A DNA stretch of 64,000 nucleotides from Sphingobacteriaceae bacterium GW460-11-11-14-LB5 (GTDB lineage Bacteria > Bacteroidota > Bacteroidia > Sphingobacteriales > Sphingobacteriaceae). Position numbers and translations under genes: made by a program. The first letter of the stretch is position 1. Each line of letters starts with the position of its first letter. The DNA is taken from positions 3,844,001 to 3,908,000 of the forward strand of contig CP021237.1 of NCBI GenBank assembly GCA_002151545.1, written 5' to 3'. Below, one piece after another: positions 27,348 to 34,859 of this stretch. The notes beneath the pieces were generated by a model, which was given only the letters and a program-made list of their open reading frames with translations, made no database searches and had not been told where the DNA came from.

Positions 27348-28223
27348 ATGTTATCAAGAAGAAATTTTATTTTAAATACGAGTATGGCTGCAGCTGCAGC
27401 ACTTTTGGTTCCATCCTTCGCTTGTGTAGCCAACGATAAAAAATTAGTGGGTTTGCAATTATACTCTTTAAGGGATGAGCTTCCGAAAGATGTAAAAGGA
27501 ACATTGGCTAAAGTAGCTAAAGCTGGCTTTAAGGAGGTTGAAACTTATGGTTTTTCTATAAAAGATCAGTTTTGGGGCTTAACACCAGCCGAATTTAAAA
27601 AATTGCTTGATGACAACGGATTAACTGCGCCAAGCGGTCACTATGGCTTAGGCAGTTATTTAACCGATGGAAACACGGAGGAATTAAAGGCGGCAATTGC
27701 AGCAGCTAAAGTGCTGGGAAGTGAATATGTAACCATTCCATGGTTAGATGAAAGCATCAGAAAAAGTGCTGAGGACTACAAAAAAATTGCAGTTAAAATC
27801 AACGAAGCCGGAAAACTGGCGAAAGAAGCGGGTATCAGGTTAGCTTACCACAACCACAATTTCGAATTCGAGAAACAAGGTGATACCACTGGTTACGAAA
27901 TCCTGTTAAAAGGAACCGATAAAAACCTTGTTGATTTTGAACTTGATTTATATTGGGTTGTACGCTCAGGTAACGATCCGATCAAATTATTTAAAGAAAA
28001 TCCAGGCCGTTTTACCATGTGGCATGTTAAAGATATGGATAAAGCAGATCCGGCATTAAATGCAGAAGTAGGAACAGGTTCTATTAACTTCAAACCTATT
28101 TTTGCGGATGCAAAACTTTCGGGCATGAAACACTTCTTTGTAGAGCACGAAACCAATTACAAGCCAAACCCGATGGAATCTGTTGCAGCAAGCTGCGCAT
28201 ATATTAAAAAAGAAATTATTTAA
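27348..28223 (+). CDS. Sugar phosphate isomerase/epimerase-like TIM barrel, Tat signal, possible lipoprotein (paralogue 1)
   Basis: A 291-residue TIM barrel with SRRNFIL and a hydrophobic stretch ending PSFACVAND. The cysteine falls where a lipoprotein signal would be cleaved, so it may be a Tat lipoprotein, although Phe at -2 is unusual. Conserved motifs are GLQLYSLRDELPKDV, KEVETYGF, PSGHYGL, RLAYHNHNFEF (Glu), VDFELDLYWV (Asp), MWHVKDMD and FFVEHETNY. The next gene is a close tandem paralogue. Function is inferred from context to be breakdown or isomerisation of oxidised sugars in the periplasm. Confidence 0.86.
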   Translation: MLSRRNFILNTSMAAAAALLVPSFACVANDKKLVGLQLYSLRDELPKDVKGTLAKVAKAGFKEVETYGFSIKDQFWGLTPAEFKKLLDDNGLTAPSGHYGLGSYLTDGNTEELKAAIAAAKVLGSEYVTIPWLDESIRKSAEDYKKIAVKINEAGKLAKEAGIRLAYHNHNFEFEKQGDTTGYEILLKGTDKNLVDFELDLYWVVRSGNDPIKLFKENPGRFTMWHVKDMDKADPALNAEVGTGSINFKPIFADAKLSGMKHFFVEHETNYKPNPMESVAASCAYIKKEII

Positions 28224-28232
28224 ATTTAAGAG

Positions 28233-29102
28233 ATGAATTCAAGAAGAACATTCTTAAAACAGGCAGGATTAGCTGCCGGAGCGGCATTGTTAATTCCGTC
28301 GTTTGCTTTTGATAAAGTAAATAAAAATATTGGTCTACAATTGTACTCTTTACGTAATGAACTGCCAAAAGATGTAAAAGGCATCATCGAAAAAGTAGCA
28401 CAAGCCGGCTATAAGGAAGTAGAAACTTATGGTTTTGCTAATGGAAAATTCTGGGGCTTAACGCCAAAAGAATTTAAAGCTTTATTAAATGCGAACGGTT
28501 TAAAAGCACCAAGCGGTCATTATGGAATGGATGAATTTTCAAGAACCGGAAAAACCGACAAGTTAAAAGCCGATATCGAATCTTCAGCAGCCATTGGTGG
28601 TAAATTCTTTACCATTGCTGGTGCACATGTAGATAAGAGCAAAGGTGTAGATGGTTTTAAGAAAACGGCTGATGATTTTAATAAGGTTGCTGAAATTGCA
28701 AAAGCATCAGGTTTAAAATTCGCTTACCACAACCACGATTTCGAATTTAAAAAATTAGGTGATACCACTGGTTACGATGTTTACTTAAGCGAAACTGATA
28801 AAAACCTGGTAAATTTCGAAATGGATTTATACTGGGTAGTACGCTCAGGTAACGATCCTTTAGCCTTGTTTAAAAAATACCCGGGCCGTTTCCCAATGTG
28901 GCATGTGAAAGATATGGACAAAGCCAAACCAGAATGGAATACTGAAGTTGGCAAAGGTGCTATTGATTTTAAAAGCATTTTTGCCCAGGCAAAATTATCT
29001 GGTATGCAACACTTTTTTGTAGAACACGAAACCAATTATCAACCTGATCCGGTTGGTTCGATCAAAACAAGCTGCGATTATATTAAAGCTAATTTGATTT
29101 AA
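28233..29102 (+). CDS. Sugar phosphate isomerase/epimerase-like TIM barrel, Tat signal (paralogue 2)
   Basis: A 289-residue tandem paralogue of the gene ending 9 bp upstream, sharing most of the barrel (GLQLYSLRNELPKDV, KEVETYGF, AYHNHDFEFKKLGDTTGYD, MDLYWVVRSGNDPL, WHVKDMDKA, HFFVEHETNY). The Tat motif is SRRTFLK. The cysteine of paralogue 1 is Phe here (PSFAFDKV), so this copy should be soluble in the periplasm. The pair differs most in the middle (about residues 95-135), which may define two substrate specificities. It is the last gene of the cluster. Confidence 0.86.
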   Translation: MNSRRTFLKQAGLAAGAALLIPSFAFDKVNKNIGLQLYSLRNELPKDVKGIIEKVAQAGYKEVETYGFANGKFWGLTPKEFKALLNANGLKAPSGHYGMDEFSRTGKTDKLKADIESSAAIGGKFFTIAGAHVDKSKGVDGFKKTADDFNKVAEIAKASGLKFAYHNHDFEFKKLGDTTGYDVYLSETDKNLVNFEMDLYWVVRSGNDPLALFKKYPGRFPMWHVKDMDKAKPEWNTEVGKGAIDFKSIFAQAKLSGMQHFFVEHETNYQPDPVGSIKTSCDYIKANLI

Positions 29103-29108
29103 TTTACT

Positions 29109-29178
29109 AACCCTCGCAGTTTTTTAAACGGCATGGTCCTCATTAAGGCTATTACACCGAATTGAATCTGCGAGGGTT
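29109..29178 (+). terminator. Long-loop hairpin at the end of the 3-keto-sugar cluster
   Basis: AACCCTCGCAG (29109-29119) and CTGCGAGGGTT (29168-29178) are perfect 11-bp arms separated by 48 bases and followed by ATAAAAAAAG. It is probably the cluster's 3' end structure, although the long loop is atypical for an intrinsic terminator. Confidence 0.5.
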
Positions 29179-29211
29179 ATAAAAAAAGAATTTCTAATGG
29201 CAAACTGATTT

Positions 29212-29320
29212 GGGCGTTACCCTTTCCCCTGAAATACGGAAAAGGGTCGGGCTTTTCAGGGCTAGGCTTTGCTCCGGTACCAATAAAAAATTGGCACTAA
29301 ACCCTTACAATCCCTAACGC
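29212..29320. repeat. Structured GGGCGTTACCC...TAACGC element
   Basis: The element is bounded by GGGCGTTA and TAACGC (inverted GCGTTA ends). Inside are a hairpin of ACCCTTTCC with GGAAAAGGGT (one bulge) and a small hairpin CCAAT-AAAAA-ATTGG. From memory, very similar sequences with the same ends are scattered in intergenic regions of other Bacteroidetes; this cannot be checked here. The remaining part of the 29103-29692 gap is AT-rich. Confidence 0.55.
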
Positions 29321-29455
29321 GGATTTACCGAATTAAAATTTCCTCTATTATTAGAAAGACTGCCCTCAGTTATTTAAACCTGATAGAACGGCAATACTTT
29401 TTAATTGCAACGATTATAAATTTTGACCGTTATTGTTTAAAAAGATTATAGTGAT

Positions 29456-29500
29456 AGCAGGGCCTTCGCAACCGATAGGCACAGGAACCTGCTTTCCAAA
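29456..29500. repeat. Fragment of a second intergenic element (CACAG-AACCTGCTTT motif)
   Basis: AGCAGG (29456-29461) can pair with CCTGCT (29488-29493). The 21 bases at 29480-29500 match 48615-48635 at 19 positions, so both are probably pieces of one dispersed element. Confidence 0.4.
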
Positions 29501-29692
29501 ACAAAGAACGACAATTTTTAATGTGGTTTTTTACTGCCCAAAACTTTATACTCCAAGCCTTATTTTCTATTGAAAAAGTAAGATTTTAAATATTAAAAGC
29601 AAATTTAATTGGTAACAATGGGGATATAAGCTTAATTTTTAGCATATTTGGACTTATATCAAATGTTTAATAATATATAATTAAAATTTAAA

Positions 29693-30682
29693 ATGAAAGT
29701 AGCAGTAGTAGGTGCCACCGGATTGGTAGGCACTGTCATGTTAAAAGTATTGGAGGAAAGAAATTTCCCTTTAACAGAGTTGATTCCCGTAGCATCAGAA
29801 AAGAGTGTTGGTAAGGAAATTACTTTTAAGGGTAAGAAGTTCCCAATTGTTAGCATGGATACTGCAATCAGCATGAAACCAGATATCGCTTTGTTTTCTG
29901 CAGGTGGAAATACTTCATTAGAGCATGCTCCACGGTTTAAAGAAGCGGGAACCACGGTTATTGATAATTCTTCTGCCTGGAGAATGGATCCTGCAATTAA
30001 ATTAATTGTACCGGAAGTTAATGCTCACGAGCTTTCTATCGATAACAAAATCATTGCTAACCCAAACTGTTCTACCATTCAAATGGTTGTGGTTTTAAAA
30101 CCTTTGCACGATAAATACAAAATTAAACGTGTGGTGGTTTCTACTTACCAATCGGTTACCGGTACAGGTGTTAAAGCAGTTGAACAATTAATGAATGAGC
30201 GTAAAGGCGTTGATGGTCCTAAAGCTTATCCGTACGAAATTGATTTAAATGTTCTTCCTCATATTGATGTTTTCATGGAAAACGGATATACCAAAGAAGA
30301 AATGAAAATGGTGAAGGAAACCAACAAAATCATGAGCGACGATAGCATTAAAGTTACCGCGACTACGGTTCGTATCCCGGTAATGGGCGGTCACTCAGAA
30401 TCGGTAAACATCGAGTTTGAAAATGATTTCGATTTAGCTGAAGTGCGTAGTATTTTAGAAAAATCACCTGGCATAATCGTTGTTGATGATGTTGCCAACC
30501 TAAAATATCCAATGCCAAAAGATGCGCATGAAAAAGATGAAGTTTTTGTAGGCCGTATCCGCAGAGATGAGTCGGCACCAAAAGCATTAAACCTTTGGAT
30601 TGTTGCCGATAACTTACGCAAGGGTGCTGCAACCAATGCCGTTCAGATTGCCGAATACCTGATTCAAAAAGAATTGGTTTAA
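29693..30682 (+). CDS. asd: Aspartate-semialdehyde dehydrogenase
   Basis: Reduces aspartyl phosphate to aspartate semialdehyde for lysine/diaminopimelate, methionine and threonine synthesis. The 329-residue protein has the N-terminal nucleotide motif VVGATGLVGTVML, the substrate region ALFSAGGNTSLEHAP, the catalytic Cys126 in NPNCSTIQM, TYQSVTGTGVKA, and the conserved PVMGGHSESVNIEF containing the catalytic His. Length and motifs are standard for Bacteroidetes. It ends at an intrinsic terminator and is not in an evident operon. Confidence 0.95.
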   Translation: MKVAVVGATGLVGTVMLKVLEERNFPLTELIPVASEKSVGKEITFKGKKFPIVSMDTAISMKPDIALFSAGGNTSLEHAPRFKEAGTTVIDNSSAWRMDPAIKLIVPEVNAHELSIDNKIIANPNCSTIQMVVVLKPLHDKYKIKRVVVSTYQSVTGTGVKAVEQLMNERKGVDGPKAYPYEIDLNVLPHIDVFMENGYTKEEMKMVKETNKIMSDDSIKVTATTVRIPVMGGHSESVNIEFENDFDLAEVRSILEKSPGIIVVDDVANLKYPMPKDAHEKDEVFVGRIRRDESAPKALNLWIVADNLRKGAATNAVQIAEYLIQKELV

Positions 30683-30696
30683 TCAATAAATTTAAA

Positions 30697-30726
30697 TAAA
30701 AGCCTCGATTTATCGGGGCTTTTTTA
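30697..30726 (+). terminator. Intrinsic terminator of asd
   Basis: AAAAGCCTCGAT pairs with ATCGGGGCTTTT (one mismatch) and is followed by a T tract that runs into the next open frame. Confidence 0.85.
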
Positions 30727-30740
30727 TGCGCGCTCCAATC

Positions 30741-31343
30741 ATGAAACATATCCCCATTGCTTTAATTTACGCCAGGTTATTAATTGGTTTCGGGATTATT
30801 TTACTTAGCCTTTTCCATGCCAATCACTATTCTTTTCTTGCGATTACATTATTATCGATCGGTTTATTAACCGATGTTTTCGACGGAATAATTGCCAGAA
30901 AGCTCAATATCTCTTCCGAAAAGTTACGCCGTTTAGATTCCGGCATAGACCAGGTATTTTTCATTTCGGTTGCAGTAGCGACTTATCTTCAATGCCCCGA
31001 TTTCTTTAAGGCCAACCTGGTAAAACTGATTGTACTCGGTGCTTTTGAGGCCTCAACTTATGCTTTAAGCTACATCAAATTTAAAAAGGAAATTGCCACC
31101 CATTCTATCGGCGCCAAAATTTGGACCTTAATTTTATTTGCTACCCTGGTCGAAATTATGGTGCATTGCGAATCAGTGTTGTTATTTGAGCTTTGCCTTT
31201 GGATTGGTCTGGCCACCAGATTAGAAATACTTGCCATTGTTTTCACCCTGAAAAAATGGACAAATGATGTGCCTACTATTTATCACGCTGTAAAACTCAG
31301 ACAGGGAAAAGAAATTAAACGCAATAAATTGTTTAATGGATAA
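30741..31343 (+). CDS. CDP-alcohol phosphatidyltransferase family membrane protein
   Basis: A roughly 200-residue inner-membrane enzyme of the family that makes phospholipids from CDP-diacylglycerol. The signature reads DVFDGIIAR...LDSGID, giving all four conserved aspartates and the Gly-x2-Ala-Arg. The glycine normally four residues before the third aspartate is Leu in this protein (LRRLDSGID), which is unusual for an active member. Hydrophobic segments lie near the N-terminus and at about 100-180. An earlier ATG at 30726 lies within the asd terminator T tract, so the ATG at 30741 is preferred. The lipid product is unknown. Confidence 0.72.
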   Translation: MKHIPIALIYARLLIGFGIILLSLFHANHYSFLAITLLSIGLLTDVFDGIIARKLNISSEKLRRLDSGIDQVFFISVAVATYLQCPDFFKANLVKLIVLGAFEASTYALSYIKFKKEIATHSIGAKIWTLILFATLVEIMVHCESVLLFELCLWIGLATRLEILAIVFTLKKWTNDVPTIYHAVKLRQGKEIKRNKLFNG

Positions 31344-31370
31344 CTCAGCTAAACATATAAAACAGCGATC

Positions 31371-31434
31371 GTAATCACTAAATTATATATAAAAAAGAGA
31401 TTGTAATCACTAAATTATATATAAAAAGGAGATT
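31371..31434. repeat. Tandem 32-bp direct repeat upstream of the AAA ATPase gene
   Basis: Two adjacent 32-bp units (31371-31402 and 31403-31434) differ at one base (AAAAAAGAGATT versus AAAAAGGAGATT). They lie 46 bp before the ATPase start and contain TATATATAAAAA, so they may carry promoter or binding-site duplications. Confidence 0.8.
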
Positions 31435-31479
31435 AGCTTTAAATTTGATTATATTTGTTATCGAAAATGATATCATGAA

Positions 31480-32604
31480 ATGATCATTAGAAGTTTGCAA
31501 ACCCATATTGAATCTAAGTTTTTTAAACAAAAGGCAATTATAGTTACAGGCGCAAGGCAGGTAGGTAAAACCACTATGCTAAAACAGCTGGTCGATAAAA
31601 CAGGATTACCTTTTGTTTTCCTAAACTGCGACGAAGCTAACGTCCGCGCAACCCTAACAGATATCAGCATCGAACGGCTAAAATCAATTGTTGGATCGAA
31701 TAAATTTATTTTTATCGACGAAGCACAACGTGTTACAAATATTGGTTTAACATTAAAATTAATAGTCGATAATTTTACCCATGTACAACTTTTGGTTACA
31801 GGTTCTTCATCTTTAGATCTGGCCGTTGGCATCAAAGAGTCATTAACCGGAAGAAAATTTGAATATCACCTCTTTCCATTTTCAGTAGCAGAGCTTGTTG
31901 AAGATACAAACCTGCTTGCAGAAGAACAGGCATTAGAAAAAAGATTGATTTATGGCTCTTATCCTGATGCCATCAATTATCCAGGGGAAGAAAAAGAGTT
32001 ATTGCTGAACTTAACCAATAGTTATCTTTTTAAAGATATTTTATCGCTTACAGGCATTAGAAAACCTTTGCAACTCGAAAAATTGGTACAAGCCTTAGCG
32101 TTGCAGATTGGTAATGAGGTATCGTACACAGAGCTTGGCCAAATGATTGAAGCAGATAAACTAACCGTTGAGCGTTACATCGATCTATTAGAACAGTGTT
32201 TTGTTGTATTCAGGTTAGGTGCATACAGCAGTAACCTCCGGAACGAAATAAAGAAGAGCAAAAAAATATACTTCTACGATACGGGGATTCGCAATGCAGT
32301 AATTGAAAATTTCAGTATGCTCGGATTGCGACAGGATGCTGGTCAGCTTTTCGAAAACTATATCGTTTCAGAATATATAAAGGCCAGTAACAATAAAAGA
32401 AAGCATGCGAAATATTATTTTTGGCGTAGTTTTCAACAGCAGGAAATTGATTTAATAGAAGAAATTGATGGAAAAATTAATGCGATAGAAATCAAATGGA
32501 ACGAAAATAAAAAAGTCAGGTTTCCATCAACCTTTTTAGATGCATACAACACCAATGAAACACACGTTATAAATAAATCTAATTATACCAGCTTTCTGAT
32601 ATAA
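31480..32604 (+). CDS. AAA-type ATPase with C-terminal DUF4143 domain
   Basis: A 374-residue protein with Walker A GARQVGKTT (residues 24-32), Walker B FIFIDEAQR (Asp80, Glu81), a sensor-like LLVTGSSSLDL, and the winged-helix plus nuclease-like DUF4143 end (FENYIVSEYIKAS, YYFWRSFQQQEIDLIEEIDG, AIEIKWN). The ExD...ExK-like pattern in the last part resembles PD-(D/E)xK folds, though activity is unproven. Such genes are common, patchily distributed and of unknown role; links to mobile DNA or defence have been suggested. It stands alone behind the direct repeat at 31371-31434. Confidence 0.88.
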   Translation: MIIRSLQTHIESKFFKQKAIIVTGARQVGKTTMLKQLVDKTGLPFVFLNCDEANVRATLTDISIERLKSIVGSNKFIFIDEAQRVTNIGLTLKLIVDNFTHVQLLVTGSSSLDLAVGIKESLTGRKFEYHLFPFSVAELVEDTNLLAEEQALEKRLIYGSYPDAINYPGEEKELLLNLTNSYLFKDILSLTGIRKPLQLEKLVQALALQIGNEVSYTELGQMIEADKLTVERYIDLLEQCFVVFRLGAYSSNLRNEIKKSKKIYFYDTGIRNAVIENFSMLGLRQDAGQLFENYIVSEYIKASNNKRKHAKYYFWRSFQQQEIDLIEEIDGKINAIEIKWNENKKVRFPSTFLDAYNTNETHVINKSNYTSFLI

Positions 32605-32620
32605 TCTTTGCCAATAAAAA

Positions 32621-34027
32621 ATGAAATTTATCAAATTATTAATCCTATTCGTTTTCTCAGCAATTGCTACAATTGCTCAAAATAGAATTCAGAACCTCGA
32701 AAAAGCTTTCAATAGTTTATTAAATGATGAACAGGCCAAACATGCCATTGTCTCACTTTGTGTTTTAGATGCCAATAGCGGAAAAACATTATTTGCTAAA
32801 AATGAGCAAATTGGACTGGCTACCGCTTCTACCCTAAAAACCATTACTGCGGCCACTGCTTTCAGTATTTTAGGAAAGGATTTTCAATTTCAAACCACGC
32901 TGGCCTATACCGGAACAATTACTACAGATGGCATATTAAAAGGAAATCTGATCATTATTGGCAATGGCGACCCAACATTGGGATCATGGCGTTATCAAAA
33001 CAAAGAAAATGCGGTTTTAACGCAATGGGTTGCTGCCATAAAATCGGCAGGGATTAAAAAAATTGAAGGTGCAGTAATTGGTGACGATCGCATTTTCGGT
33101 ACCCAAACTACACCCGAAGGTTGGGTTTGGCAAGATATTGGCAATTATTATGGTGCCGGAACTTCTGGTTTAGCCTGGCGCGAAAATCAATTCGACATCC
33201 ATTTAAAACCTGGAAGTAACACATCGGATGAAGTAAAAATTGTAAAAACAGTTCCCGCTACTCCTTATGTGCAGCTGGTAAATGAATTAAAAACGGGTAG
33301 CTCGGGATCTGGTGACCGCGCTTATGCTTTCTTGCCTCCTTATAGTAATACGGCTTATATCCGCGGCAGCTGGGGCATGGGCATTGCAAAATCGGGAATA
33401 TCAGTTGCCCTACCCGACCCTGCTTTTGATTGCGCATACCGTTTGCAGGATACCCTGCAAAGATTGGGCATTTCAACAAACCAGCCAGCCACTACAGCCC
33501 GGTTAATGCTGTTAAACAATCAGGTAATTCCTTCAGTTACACAAAAGATAAACACCATAAGCTCTCCAAATTTAAGCGAAATCACTTATTGGTTTTTAAA
33601 GAAAAGCATTAACCTGTATGGCGAAACACTTTTAAAAACCATTGCAATAAAATCGGGCAAGGCAGCTACAACAAGTAAAGGTGCTGAAACCGAGATCAAT
33701 TTCTGGGCGGATAAGGGCATCGATAAAACGGCCCTCAACATCATTGATGGCAGCGGACTCTCTCCAGGCGATAGAATAACAACTTCGGCAATGGCCAGTG
33801 TACTTTTCCAAATCCAAAAGGAAAACTGGTTTCCTGATTTCTATAAAGCTTTGCCAGAATACAATGGCATGAAAATTAAAAGCGGAACCATAAATGATGT
33901 TTCGGCATTTGCCGGTTACCATACCGATGCTGCAGGGAATAAATACGTTGTAGTGATCAACATCAATAATTATAGCGGAAGTGGAATTAATAAGAAGTTA
34001 TTCAACGTATTAGACGCGCTAAAGTAG
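32621..34027 (+). CDS. dacB: D-alanyl-D-alanine carboxypeptidase/endopeptidase, PBP4 (DacB) type
   Basis: A periplasmic penicillin-binding protein that trims or opens peptidoglycan cross-links. A signal peptide (about 1-19) is followed by the SxxK motif STLK with nucleophile Ser70 and Lys73, the inserted domain typical of PBP4 (IGNGDPTLGSWRY, VIGDDRIFG), an Sx-type motif in DGSGLSPGDR, and the K-[ST]-G triad KSGT at Lys420. Length of 468 residues matches Bacteroidetes PBP4 proteins. It follows the ATPase gene by 16 bp. Confidence 0.9.
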   Translation: MKFIKLLILFVFSAIATIAQNRIQNLEKAFNSLLNDEQAKHAIVSLCVLDANSGKTLFAKNEQIGLATASTLKTITAATAFSILGKDFQFQTTLAYTGTITTDGILKGNLIIIGNGDPTLGSWRYQNKENAVLTQWVAAIKSAGIKKIEGAVIGDDRIFGTQTTPEGWVWQDIGNYYGAGTSGLAWRENQFDIHLKPGSNTSDEVKIVKTVPATPYVQLVNELKTGSSGSGDRAYAFLPPYSNTAYIRGSWGMGIAKSGISVALPDPAFDCAYRLQDTLQRLGISTNQPATTARLMLLNNQVIPSVTQKINTISSPNLSEITYWFLKKSINLYGETLLKTIAIKSGKAATTSKGAETEINFWADKGIDKTALNIIDGSGLSPGDRITTSAMASVLFQIQKENWFPDFYKALPEYNGMKIKSGTINDVSAFAGYHTDAAGNKYVVVININNYSGSGINKKLFNVLDALK

Positions 34028-34049
34028 TATCAGCACAAAACTTGAGTAT

Positions 34050-34202
34050 TTAAATTATTCCGTCAATTGCTTTCAGCAGCCTGCTTTTTCCTGATCCATT
34101 ACTGCCTTTTATCCAGAAAATACCTTCAGGAATTTTAATATTATCTATCTTTAAAACAAGATGATTGAAATAAGATTTTTCAAACTGATTGAAGTATAAC
34201 AT
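34050..34202 (-). pseudogene. Truncated ABC transporter ATPase remnant (50 codons)
   Basis: Read on the minus strand from the ATG at 34202, 50 codons encode the start of an ABC ATPase: MLYFNQFEKSYF..., KIPEGIFWIKG, then a perfect Walker A GSNGSGKS followed by RLLKAIDGII, and a TAA stop at 34052-34050. The Q-loop, signature, Walker B and H-loop are all missing, and nothing downstream restores them. This is the N-terminal stub of a deleted gene, sitting between dacB and the acetyltransferase. It may still be translated, but cannot hydrolyse ATP as a normal domain. Confidence 0.7.
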
Positions 34203-34276
34203 AAAATCATTTTATTTCTGACTTTATTTTTAATCAAAAGTTACAGGCCTTATTTATCCCGATAAAATTAGATACG

Positions 34277-34798
34277 ATGCAATTAGTTTTACGCCCTTAC
34301 CAAGCCAGTGATCTTGAAAGTTTGGTTAAATACGCCAATAATTTTAATATTTCGAAAAACTTAACCAATAAATTCCCTTTCCCTTATGAAAAAAAAGATG
34401 GCGAAGCTTTTATTCAACTGGCCTTAAGTCACAAACCATTGCAAATCAAAGCCATTGTAGTCAATAATGAAGTAATTGGGTCGATAGGCGTACATCAACT
34501 GACTGATATCTATAGTAAAAGTGCAGAAATCGGCTACTGGATTGCTGAAGATTTTTGGGGCAAGGGCATCGTTCCACTTGCTGTTAAAGAAATGTTGAGG
34601 TATGGTTTCGAAACATTTGATATTGAAAGGATTTTTGCACGTACTTCTCATGTAAACTTAGCATCGCAACAGGTTTTAAAAAAAGCAGGTTTTATTTTCG
34701 AGGCGGAGTTGAAAGGAACCATTTTTAAAAACGGGGAATATTTTGATGAATTAATTTTTGGATTCAGGAAACATCAGCTCAGCTCAGAACAACATTAA
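34277..34798 (+). CDS. GNAT family N-acetyltransferase (RimJ/RimL-like)
   Basis: A 173-residue acetyl-CoA-dependent acyltransferase. The GNAT core is visible: VVNNEVIGSIGVHQL, IGYWIAEDFWGKGIVPLAVKEML (acetyl-CoA pyrophosphate loop around WGKGIV) and RIFARTSHVNLASQQVLKKAGFIFE, the standard C-terminal half. It resembles ribosomal-protein-serine acetyltransferase relatives that modify protein N-termini or small amines. Substrate unknown. No operon partner is evident, since DUF2911 starts 61 bp later with its own likely promoter region. Confidence 0.88.
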   Translation: MQLVLRPYQASDLESLVKYANNFNISKNLTNKFPFPYEKKDGEAFIQLALSHKPLQIKAIVVNNEVIGSIGVHQLTDIYSKSAEIGYWIAEDFWGKGIVPLAVKEMLRYGFETFDIERIFARTSHVNLASQQVLKKAGFIFEAELKGTIFKNGEYFDELIFGFRKHQLSSEQH

Positions 34799-34859
34799 AA
34801 CATTTTGTTAAAGCCGAAGCTTATTGCGTAAATTAGTACAAACCAAAAACAACAAAGCA

